DNA from: Pseudomonadota bacterium
GTDB lineage: Bacteria > Pseudomonadota > Gammaproteobacteria > Burkholderiales > Burkholderiaceae_C
Assembly (NCBI GenBank): GCA_021815805.1
Contig: JAKAZQ010000010.1
Span: 13,563-71,286 of the forward strand
DNA length: 57,724 bases
Direction of reading: 5' to 3'
This document shows, piece after piece, positions 1-6,745 of the stretch. Positions within the stretch are counted from its first letter, which is position 1, and each line of letters opens with the position of its first letter. Position numbers and translations under genes: made by a program. Below the pieces are notes generated by a model. It was not told the DNA's origin, did no database searches, and saw only the letters and a list, made by a program, of their open reading frames with translations.

Positions 1-40
1 GCCTGGAGCCTCGCAGACTCGCCTGGAGCCTCGCAGACTC
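1..40. repeat. 20-bp perfect tandem duplication
   Basis: Bases 1-20 and 21-40 are identical, a head-to-tail direct repeat beginning exactly at the window edge. More copies may therefore lie upstream. It precedes the glycine riboswitch leader by about 70 bases. No function is evident; a replication-slippage duplication in the upstream spacer is the simplest reading. Confidence 0.9.
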
Positions 41-109
41 GACAGGCCGCGGCGAGACGGCGTACAGTCGCGCCTGTCATGCAACAGTCGGCGCCTTGCC
101 GGCTGGCGC

Positions 110-320
110 GCAATCGGGAGAGTCTGCCGGGCGATCAGGCATCGCGCGGCGGCGCCGAAGGAGCAACCGCCCCGGAAACTCTCAGGCCCAGGGACCGACT
201 GCGCGATGCAACTCTGAAGAGCGACCGGCGCATGCGTCCGCCGGCCGCACCGAAGGAGCAAGCGGTCCCGAGCCTCGGCCAAGGGCGGCGAATCTCTCAG
301 GTTCCGAACAGAGGGGGTGA
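110..320 (+). promoter_or_regulatory. Tandem glycine riboswitch (gcvT-type), two aptamers
   Basis: Two gcvT-type aptamers follow each other. The first spans about 114-200, with the core GCCGAAGGAGCAA at 154-166 and the closing AACTCTCAGG near 177-186. The second spans about 211-320, with GCACCGAAGGAGCAAGC at 247-263 and AATCTCTCAGG at 291-301. The opening GGGAGAG and CTCTGAAGAGCG strands pair with the CTCTC segments, as in the Rfam glycine family. This RNA class binds glycine, and tandem copies are typical. It lies in the 5' leader of the DadA-like gene that starts about 50 bases downstream, so glycine probably controls that gene. Confidence 0.9.
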
Positions 321-371
321 CCGGCTGCACCGCGTGCGCCGGCCTCCAACCCCCGACGTCGGAGCCTTGCC
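321..371 (+). promoter_or_regulatory. Putative riboswitch expression platform and ribosome binding site
   Basis: Directly after the second aptamer, bases 321-342 can fold into a strong hairpin: CCGGC and GCAC on the left pair with GTGC and GCCGG on the right, around a three-base loop. The following CCTCC (343-347) can pair with the GGAG at 361-364, which is the Shine-Dalgarno sequence seven bases before the ATG at 372. There is no U-tract. Control of translation through access to the ribosome binding site is therefore more likely than transcription termination. This is inferred from the sequence alone. Confidence 0.5.
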
Positions 372-1658
372 ATGCATACCCCGCATATCGCCGTCCTCGG
401 GGGCGGCATCACCGGTGTGACCACCGCGTACGCGCTGTCCCGGCGCGGTTTCGCGGTCACGCTGTTCGAACGTCACCGCTATGCGGCGATGGAAACCTCG
501 TTCGCCAATGGCGGTCAGCTGTCCGCTTCCAACGCCGAGGTCTGGAACCTGCCGGCGACCGTGCTCAAGGGCCTGAAGTGGATGCTGCGGGCCGATGCCC
601 CGCTGCTCGTGTCGCCCAGGCCCAGCTGGCACAAGCTGTCGTGGTTCGCCGAGTTCATCGCCGCCATTCCGAAGTACGAGCGCAATACCGTCGAGACGAC
701 GCGACTGGCGATCGCGGCGCGCCAGCACCTGTTCGCCTGGGCCGACGCCGAGGGCATCGACTTTGATCTCAAGCGCCAGGGCATCCTGCATATCTACCGC
801 GACAAGGCAGGTTTCGAGCACGCTGCGCGCGTCAGCCGCCTGCTCGCGCAGGGCGGGCTCGAGCGCCGCGCCGTGACCCCGGAGGAAATGCGCGCCATCG
901 AGCCGACCCTGGCCGGTTCCTACTATGGCGGCTTCTACACCCCGAGCGACAGCACCGGAGACATCCACCGCTTCACCCACGGCCTGGCGCAGGCGGTGCA
1001 GCGGCGTGGCGTCGAATGCCTGTACGAGCAGCGCGTCGAGCGCGTGCGCAAGGACGCACAGGGCGGGGTCACGGTGTGGTCCACCGGAGCCGAGCAGCTC
1101 ACGCAGCAGCGTCGTTTCGACGCCGTGGTGGTGTGCGCCGGCGTGGCCAGCCGGCGGCTGGCGGCTCAGCTGGGCGATCGGGTCAACATTTACCCGGTGA
1201 AGGGCTATTCGATCACCGTGCACCTGGACAGCCAGGCCAGCCGGCAGGCGGCGCCCAACGTGAGCCTGCTCGACGACGAGACCAAACTCGTCACCAGCCG
1301 CCTCGGCGCGGAGCGCTTCCGCGTCGCCGGCACCGCCGAGTTCGCCGGTGAGAACCGCAACATCCGCGCCGACCGCATCCAGCCGCTGGTGCAATGGGTG
1401 CGCGAATGCTTTCCCGGCGTCGACACGCGCCGCGTCGTGCCGTGGGCCGGGCTGCGCCCGATGCTGCCCGACATGATGCCGCGCGTCGGCCGCGGGCGCG
1501 CGCCCGGAGTGTTCTACAACACCGGCCATGGTCACCTGGGCTGGACGCTGTCGGCGGTGACGGCCGACATGGTGGCCTGCGAGGTCGAGCAGGCCTTCGG
1601 CCACGCCGCGCACATCCCTGCCGGCAGCCCGCTGGCGCAGCAGGCGCAGGGCGGCTAG
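372..1658 (+). CDS. dadA: FAD-dependent D-amino acid dehydrogenase (DadA-like)
   Basis: 428 aa, the usual length of the DadA small subunit. The N-terminus has the FAD-binding Rossmann motif GGGITG (residues 9-14), followed by TSFANGGQLSAS near residue 37, typical of DadA. The C-terminal GHGHLGWT is the FAD-contacting end of the family. These membrane-associated flavoproteins oxidatively deaminate D-amino acids such as D-alanine and pass electrons to the quinone pool. The ATG at 372 has GGAG seven bases upstream. The gene sits alone behind a glycine riboswitch, unlike dadAX operons, so glycine or a glycine-related amine may be its real substrate (inference). Other DAO-family amine oxidases are the alternative. 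Confidence 0.85.
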   Translation: MHTPHIAVLGGGITGVTTAYALSRRGFAVTLFERHRYAAMETSFANGGQLSASNAEVWNLPATVLKGLKWMLRADAPLLVSPRPSWHKLSWFAEFIAAIPKYERNTVETTRLAIAARQHLFAWADAEGIDFDLKRQGILHIYRDKAGFEHAARVSRLLAQGGLERRAVTPEEMRAIEPTLAGSYYGGFYTPSDSTGDIHRFTHGLAQAVQRRGVECLYEQRVERVRKDAQGGVTVWSTGAEQLTQQRRFDAVVVCAGVASRRLAAQLGDRVNIYPVKGYSITVHLDSQASRQAAPNVSLLDDETKLVTSRLGAERFRVAGTAEFAGENRNIRADRIQPLVQWVRECFPGVDTRRVVPWAGLRPMLPDMMPRVGRGRAPGVFYNTGHGHLGWTLSAVTADMVACEVEQAFGHAAHIPAGSPLAQQAQGG

Positions 1659-2020
1659 CTGCCAGGCGCAGTGGTGAACTCCACGGGATGCGCGCGGCGG
1701 CGGCTGGCAACCTGTGTTGCCAGCCCGGCCCTCGGCGAAGGCGCTTCTTGACGCTACAAATAAGCATATGCGAATATCCAACCTTCCCCGTGTCGTGCCC
1801 GGCCGCTGAGCTTGCGCTGGACACGACGCCTCGCACGACCGCGGCGCCGCCGTGGCGGGCCGCAGCGGTCGAGCCGGCCGCCATGCCGTCTGCGTTGCTT
1901 CGGTGGGCGGGCACGCCGTGTCGCCGCAGCCGACGCGCCCGAAGCGTTGGCGCAGGCGCTGGGCACGGTGGATGGCGAGCATCGAATCATCCGCGGCTGG
2001 TCGACAGGACTGGGGCCTTC
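1659..2020. other. Intergenic region with an isolated AT-rich element
   Basis: No coding sequence is supported here. Bases 1753-1779 form an AT-rich island in otherwise GC-rich DNA, centred on the palindrome GCATATGC (1763-1770). The rest is GC-rich spacer before the methyltransferase gene, with no convincing terminator after the upstream gene. Confidence 0.6.
1757..1779. promoter_or_regulatory. Candidate palindromic operator/promoter for the methyltransferase gene
   Basis: The core is AATAAGCATATGCGAATAT, containing the perfect 8-bp palindrome GCATATGC flanked by A/T-rich arms. AT-rich imperfect dyads of this sort are typical operators of ArsR/SmtB-family repressors and overlap promoters. 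The regulator is not encoded in the window, so the assignment rests on sequence appearance only. The distance to the methyltransferase ATG is about 240 bases. Confidence 0.35.
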
Positions 2021-2752
2021 ATGCAATCCGGGCAGCATTGGGAACAGGTCTACACGACCAGGGACGCGACCAGCGTGAGCTGGTTCCAGGAACACGCCCG
2101 CCAGTCGATGGCGTTGATTCGTCGCAGCAAGCTCGGGAGCGGGGACGCGATCATCGACGTCGGGGGAGGTGCGTCGACCCTGGTCGATGACCTGCTCGAC
2201 GCGGGCTACTCGAATGTCACGATCCTGGACCTCTCGGCAGCGGCCCTGGCTGCGTCCAGGGGGCGACTTGGCGAGCGCGCGCGGCAGGTCACCTGGCAGG
2301 TGGGCGATGTCACGCAGCTTGGGCTGCCCCGCCATGCGTACGCGCTCTGGCACGATCGTGCCGTGTTCCATTTCCTGACCACGGTCGACGAGCGGGAAGC
2401 CTACGTTCGGGCGGTGCTGCGCGCGGTCCGGCCGGGGGGCCATGTCATCGTGGCGACCTTCGCAGAGAATGGTCCCGAGAAATGCAGCGGGCTGCCGGTC
2501 GTGCGTTACAGCCCGGAGCGACTGCACGCCGAGTTCGGTGCACCGTTCACTCTGCTCGGTCAGACGCGGGAGTCGCACCACACGCCCGCTGGCGCGGTGC
2601 AGAAGTTCATCTACTGTTGGTGCCGAAGGGAATCGCATTCAGGCGATACGCCGGGTGGCGGGCCGCACAGCATGGCGGCGTCTGTCGGGAGCGCCGCGGA
2701 TTTGCGAGAGGCCGCCCGGGGTCGATCCTGTCGCTGGGCCGCCTGCCCCTGA
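2021..2752 (+). CDS. Class I SAM-dependent methyltransferase
   Basis: 243 aa. Motif I for S-adenosylmethionine binding is IIDVGGGAST (near residues 45-54). It is followed by the acidic strand VTILDLS and, further on, VRPGGHVIVATF, the usual post-motif of the fold. The N-terminus HWEQVYTT and VSWFQ match a common family of small soluble methyltransferases (about 200 aa) of unknown substrate. The core ends near KFIYCWC, about residue 204. The remaining 40 residues are Gly/Ser/Arg-rich and do not look like a domain, so the present stop may be a run-on after loss of an earlier one. The ATG at 2021 is the first that gives the family N-terminus. Confidence 0.75.
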   Translation: MQSGQHWEQVYTTRDATSVSWFQEHARQSMALIRRSKLGSGDAIIDVGGGASTLVDDLLDAGYSNVTILDLSAAALAASRGRLGERARQVTWQVGDVTQLGLPRHAYALWHDRAVFHFLTTVDEREAYVRAVLRAVRPGGHVIVATFAENGPEKCSGLPVVRYSPERLHAEFGAPFTLLGQTRESHHTPAGAVQKFIYCWCRRESHSGDTPGGGPHSMAASVGSAADLREAARGRSCRWAACP

Positions 2753-2854
2753 GCGCCTGCTCAGGCCGAACTGCCGTCGGCCACGGCCCGGGTCGGCGCA
2801 GCCATGAACCCATCCAGCGCGTTGGCTCCACGTGAAAGCCGCTATGCTGGGGCC

Positions 2855-3904
2855 ATGCCTTGGCAGCATGTCCGCGTCGCGCGATTCGGCGGGCCCGAGG
2901 TCCTGGAAGTGGCCGAGCAGTCGACCTTGCCCGCCCCCGGGCCCGGCGAGGTCCGCATCAAGGTGCTTGCCGCCGGCACCGGCTTCACCGACAGCTTCAT
3001 CCGGCGCGGCCGCTACCCGGGCTTCAAGGGACCGTTGCCGTTCACCCCGGGCTACGAACTGGTCGGGATGGTCGATGCGACCGGATCCGGCGTGACCAGC
3101 GTGCGCCAGGGACAGGTGGTCGCCGATCTGTGTGTCGTCGGCGGGTATGCGCAGTACGCGCTCCGCCCGGCGCGTTTTCTCGTTCCGGTCCCCGACGGCC
3201 TCGACCCTGCGCAGGCCGTGTGCGTCCCGCTGGCCTACCTCACGGCGTACCAGATGCTCACCCGCCACCGCAGGCTTCCCCGCGGGGCGACGATCCTGGT
3301 CATCGGCGCCTCGGGCAGCGTCGGCACGGCGCTGCTCGACCTGGCGCGGTGGTTCGGCCTGAACGCGATCGGCACCTGCTCGGCCGCCAACATCCCGACC
3401 GTCGAGAGCTTCGGTGCGACGGCGCTGGATTATCGCGCCGGGGATTTTGTCGCCGTGGTGCGCCGGCTCACGGCGAATGCCGACGCGAGCGGCGGCGTCG
3501 CAGCGGCCTTCGATGCGATCGGCGGCGGGCACTTCGCGCGCTCGTTTGCATGTCTCGCCCCCGGCGGCTTGCTCGTCGGCTACGGTGCCCAGCAGATGGC
3601 GGTGGGCGCGGCGGGCTGGCTGTCGGCAGCACTCGGTCTGGCGCGGCTCAAGTCATGGGATGCGCTGAGCGGCCTGCCGGGCGGGCGTCACGCCGTGTTC
3701 TACGACATCACCGCCCGACGTGCGGCACACCCGGACGACTTCGTGGCGGACATGGCCACGCTGTTCGGCCTTTTGCGCGACCAGGCCATCCACCCCGTCG
3801 TCGTCGACCGCCTGCCGCTGGTCGCCGCGCGCGCGGTGCATGCCCGCATCGATGCCGGCGGCCAGGGAGGCAAGATCGTGCTGCTGCCCTGGCTGGTGGC
3901 CTGA
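2855..3904 (+). CDS. MDR-family NAD(P)H:quinone oxidoreductase-like protein
   Basis: 349 aa, zinc-free medium-chain dehydrogenase/reductase. The N-terminal GroES-like domain carries GPEVLEV and PGPGEVRIKVLAAG. The Rossmann segment has ILVIGASGSVGTALLDLA with the nucleotide loop GxxGxxG. No zinc-site cysteines or histidines are seen, as in quinone reductases/zeta-crystallins, which reduce quinones with NADPH in the cytoplasm. The start at 2855 is chosen because PWQHVRVARFGGPEVL is the family N-terminus; an in-frame ATG at 2804 would add 17 unrelated residues. The last codons and the stop lie inside the first unit of a 15-bp tandem repeat. Confidence 0.75.
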   Translation: MPWQHVRVARFGGPEVLEVAEQSTLPAPGPGEVRIKVLAAGTGFTDSFIRRGRYPGFKGPLPFTPGYELVGMVDATGSGVTSVRQGQVVADLCVVGGYAQYALRPARFLVPVPDGLDPAQAVCVPLAYLTAYQMLTRHRRLPRGATILVIGASGSVGTALLDLARWFGLNAIGTCSAANIPTVESFGATALDYRAGDFVAVVRRLTANADASGGVAAAFDAIGGGHFARSFACLAPGGLLVGYGAQQMAVGAAGWLSAALGLARLKSWDALSGLPGGRHAVFYDITARRAAHPDDFVADMATLFGLLRDQAIHPVVVDRLPLVAARAVHARIDAGGQGGKIVLLPWLVA

Positions 3905-3952
3905 TGGCTGGTTGCCTGATGGCTGGTGGCGTGATGTGTGGTGGCGTGATGC
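3893..3952 (+). repeat. Four-unit 15-bp imperfect tandem repeat at a gene end
   Basis: Units are 3893-3907, 3908-3922, 3923-3937 and 3938-3952, based on CTGGTGGCCTGATGG with one to three differences each. The first unit contains the last codons (Leu-Val-Ala) and the TGA of the quinone-oxidoreductase-like gene. Because the period is a multiple of three, each unit repeats the in-frame TGA. This looks like slippage amplification of the gene terminus. Confidence 0.9.
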
Positions 3953-4287
3953 GCCGCGCAGCCTTCGGCGCACAGGCGACGGCTTTCGCGCGCCTGCATG
4001 GCCGGCGACCCGCCCGAGGCCGCGTCGCCGCTGCGCCGACCCTGCCGGCACGCGCCGCGGCACCGCGCGGCCCGACGCTGGAGATGCCGTGCTGCATCCG
4101 CAGCGCCGCGAGCGCATGCTGCGGCTCATCGGGAAAAGCCGTTGCGGCGACGGTCGACGCGGTGCAGTCGCGGGGCGGCGCGATCGATGCGCTGGCCGAC
4201 TCCGCCGGCGCGGCAGGGCGCTGCGCAGCGCAGGCCGGCGCGCGATCTGTTGCAATACGTCGGCAAACCACTCAGGGGAGCCCTGTC
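3953..4287. other. Intergenic spacer
   Basis: About 330 bases of GC-rich sequence between the 15-bp repeat and the FMN reductase start. Open frames exist, but none has a recognisable protein or ribosome binding site. The last 40 bases contain AGGGGAG just before the ATG at 4288, the likely ribosome binding site of the next gene. Confidence 0.6.
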
Positions 4288-4863
4288 ATGACAGAACCTG
4301 TTTCGCTGCATTTCGTGACCCTGCTCGGCAGCTTGCGCAAGGGCTCGCTCAACGCCGCCGTTGCGCGCGCCCTGCCTGCGCTGGCGCCGGCGGGCGTGCG
4401 CATCAGCGCCCTCGGAAGCATCGCCGACTTTCCGCACTACGACGCCGACCTGCAGGGCGCCGGCTTCCCGCCGCCCGTGCTGGCCATGGCCGAGCAGATC
4501 CGCGCCGCCGATGGCGTGGTCATCGTCACCCCCGAGTACAACTATTCCATCCCCGGCGCGCTGAAAAACGCCATCGACTGGTTGTCGCGCGTGAGCCCGC
4601 AGCCCTTCGCCGGCAAGGCGGTGGCGATCCAGAGCGTCTCGCCCGGCCTGCTCGGCGGCGCGCGCGCGCAGTATCACCTGCGCCAGAGCCTGGTCTTCCT
4701 CGACGCCCACGTGCTCAACAAGCCGGAGGTGATGGTCGGCCAGGCGGCGGGCAGGATGGGCGGCGACCCGCCCGAGCTGCACGACGCTGCGACGCGCGAC
4801 TTCATCGGCACCCAGTTGCAGGCCCTGGCCGCGCTGGCCGCCAAGCTCGGTCGCGCCGCCTGA
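4288..4863 (+). CDS. NADPH-dependent FMN reductase (ChrR/YieF-type)
   Basis: 191 aa, matching the flavodoxin-fold FMN_red family (about 180-190 aa). The FMN phosphate loop is GSLRKGSLNAAVARAL (residues 12-27), and the signature PEYNYSIPGALKNAIDWLSR is the isoalloxazine-binding segment of this family. These soluble dimeric enzymes reduce FMN, quinones and sometimes chromate or azo compounds with NAD(P)H. The ATG at 4288 has AGGGGAG about ten bases upstream. It may share a quinone-detoxification role with the upstream gene, but the 380-base gap argues against one tight operon. Confidence 0.88.
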   Translation: MTEPVSLHFVTLLGSLRKGSLNAAVARALPALAPAGVRISALGSIADFPHYDADLQGAGFPPPVLAMAEQIRAADGVVIVTPEYNYSIPGALKNAIDWLSRVSPQPFAGKAVAIQSVSPGLLGGARAQYHLRQSLVFLDAHVLNKPEVMVGQAAGRMGGDPPELHDAATRDFIGTQLQALAALAAKLGRAA

Positions 4864-5018
4864 CGTCCGGCTCCGGGCTGGCGCGCGCGGCAGCGGCTGC
4901 GTGGGCGGCGACGCCAGCGCGGGCAGCCAGGCGTCGAGCCGGTGACCCTGGTCGTGGCTGCTGCGGCCGGCAGGGTTCGCGATCCCCATGGCCAGCCCAG
5001 GTCGAGGCCGATCTCTGG

Positions 5019-6344
5019 ATGACATCCTCCATGCAGGGCATCACCGATCCACGCGCCACGGCGCTTCGCGACAACCGACGCCTGGCCCTGGCACTCTTGC
5101 TTGGCGCCGGCGTGGTTTTCACCGCGGGGGCGGTGGCGCAGGCCGCCGGCCACCCGTGGGGCGGGTGGCTGAGGGCGTTCGGCGAGGCCGCTGCCGTCGG
5201 CGGCCTGGCGGACTGGTTCGCCGTGGTCGCGCTGTTTCGGCACCCCCTCGGCATGCGCTGGATTCCGCACACCGCCATCATCCCGAGCAACAAGCAGCGC
5301 ATCGCCACCAGCCTGGGCGAATTCGTACGGGACAAGTTTCTCGAGCCCGAAGTCCTGCTGCGCAAGCTCCAAGCATTCGATCCCGCGGCGCGGCTGGCGC
5401 AGTGGCTCACGGAACCGGCGCGTGTCGACGCACTCGCGCGACAGGCCCGGCGCATCGGACTGGAGGCTCTGCAGTGGCTGGACGACGAGCAGCTGCGAGC
5501 CGCCGTCGAGGGCTTGATGCTCGATGCACTGCGCCGCTGGGACGCGGCACAAAGTGCCGGCCAGATCCTCGCGCTGCTCACCAGCGACGGGCGCCAACAG
5601 CAACTTCTCGACGAGGCCCTGGACAGGCTGGGCGATTTTCTCGGGCAGCCCGAGGTCAAGAGGCGGGTGTCCGACCTGATGGTCAAGCATGCGCGCCAGG
5701 AATGGCCGACGCTCATTTCGCTGGTCGACGCGGTGAAGTCCGTGGACGCCATGGGCGACTACCTGGCGGACAAGCTGGCGCAGGCGCTGATGAGCGAATT
5801 GCAGGCCATCCTGAAGCAGCCGGACCACCCCGTGCGGGTGTCCTACGACCACCAGGCGCATGCATTCATCGAGCGCCTTGGCAGCGATCCCGAGCTGCAG
5901 GCCCGAGTGCACGAGATCAAGGGGCAGATCATCGAGCATCCCGGGGTCCAGGGATACGTCGATGGACTGGTGCGCGAAGTCAGGGAGTGGTTGCGCCGGG
6001 ATCTTGCGCGCACGGATTCCGCGCTTGCCGGGCGTCTGCGGGACGCGCTCGCCGCGCTGGGCGACAAGCTGGCGGTCGACGCGGACCTGCGAACGAGCAT
6101 CAACGAGCATGTGCTCGGCGCTGCGCAAAGGCTGGTCGGCGAGCTTCGCGGATCCCTGACCGAGCATATCGTCCAGACGGTGCGATGGTGGGACGACGAG
6201 ACGATGGTGCGAGAGCTCGAGCTCGCGGTAGGCAAGGACCTGCAGTACATACGCATGAATGGAGCGCTGGTGGGAGGCCTGATCGGCCTTGCGCTCTACG
6301 CCGTCGCGATGGCGATGCCGACCTTGCTGTCGAGCCTGCGGTGA
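5019..6344 (+). CDS. DUF445 family membrane-anchored protein (YjiN-like)
   Basis: 441 aa. An N-terminal hydrophobic segment (residues 24-43, ALALLLGAGVVFTAGAVAQA) is followed by GGLADWFAVVALFRHPLG and IPHTAIIPSNKQRIATSLG, the hallmark start of DUF445 proteins. A long, mainly helical amphipathic region follows. The C-terminus has a second hydrophobic helix (GALVGGLIGLALYAVAMAMP). The protein is probably anchored in the inner membrane at both ends; its molecular role is unknown. A second in-frame ATG at 5031 is an alternative start. No operon partner is evident, and the gene downstream is on the opposite strand. Confidence 0.88.
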   Translation: MTSSMQGITDPRATALRDNRRLALALLLGAGVVFTAGAVAQAAGHPWGGWLRAFGEAAAVGGLADWFAVVALFRHPLGMRWIPHTAIIPSNKQRIATSLGEFVRDKFLEPEVLLRKLQAFDPAARLAQWLTEPARVDALARQARRIGLEALQWLDDEQLRAAVEGLMLDALRRWDAAQSAGQILALLTSDGRQQQLLDEALDRLGDFLGQPEVKRRVSDLMVKHARQEWPTLISLVDAVKSVDAMGDYLADKLAQALMSELQAILKQPDHPVRVSYDHQAHAFIERLGSDPELQARVHEIKGQIIEHPGVQGYVDGLVREVREWLRRDLARTDSALAGRLRDALAALGDKLAVDADLRTSINEHVLGAAQRLVGELRGSLTEHIVQTVRWWDDETMVRELELAVGKDLQYIRMNGALVGGLIGLALYAVAMAMPTLLSSLR

Positions 6345-6377
6345 GAACCCGCCGGCCTTGGAGCCGTCCCGGCTTGC

Positions 6378-6620
6378 ATCATCCCACGCCCCCAGCGCGT
6401 GGCCGTTGATCGTGATGCGGCCGTCGTCCATGGTGAGGTCGCTCACGGCGTCCTGGCCCTGCTCATTCACCAGCAGCGCCGGGCCGTCCGGGCTGCTCAC
6501 GACCTTGTGGATCAGCGCGTCGACCGCGCTGGGCGACGCATGCGCCGAGTCACGGCGGCCGGGCGAAATGCCGGCCGGCTGCGTGAAGGCGGCCACCGCG
6601 ACCTGCGCGCCGCCGACGGC
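6378..6620 (-). pseudogene. Possible C-terminal remnant of a DUF945 (YdgA-like) protein
   Basis: On the minus strand this gap reads VDALIHKVVSS..., then LLVNEQGQDAVSDL and MDDGRITINGHAL. The pattern 'short Leu/Val stretch, Gly, then DGRITINGxxL' is what the extreme C-terminus of YdgA/DUF945 proteins looks like. No complete upstream domain, start or natural stop follows: the frame runs on into antisense of the DUF445 gene. A decayed gene end is the best explanation; chance similarity cannot be excluded. Confidence 0.35.
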
Positions 6621-6745
6621 GGCCAGCGCGGCCGGAGCCGGCCGAAGACGCGGGTGGCATGGCAAGGTTGGCGGGCAGACCAGACAGGGAGCCGCCGGTA
6701 TCGTAGCGATGACCGATGGTCGCAGCGATGACAGACAGCGCGTGC

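Noticed and set aside
2804..2854. Upstream ATG for the quinone-oxidoreductase-like protein
   Set aside because: The added 17 residues do not match the family, and the conserved N-terminus starts at 2855.
3893..3952. 15-bp repeats considered as a CRISPR array
   Set aside because: Units are contiguous, without spacers, and overlap a coding end, so this is a simple tandem repeat.
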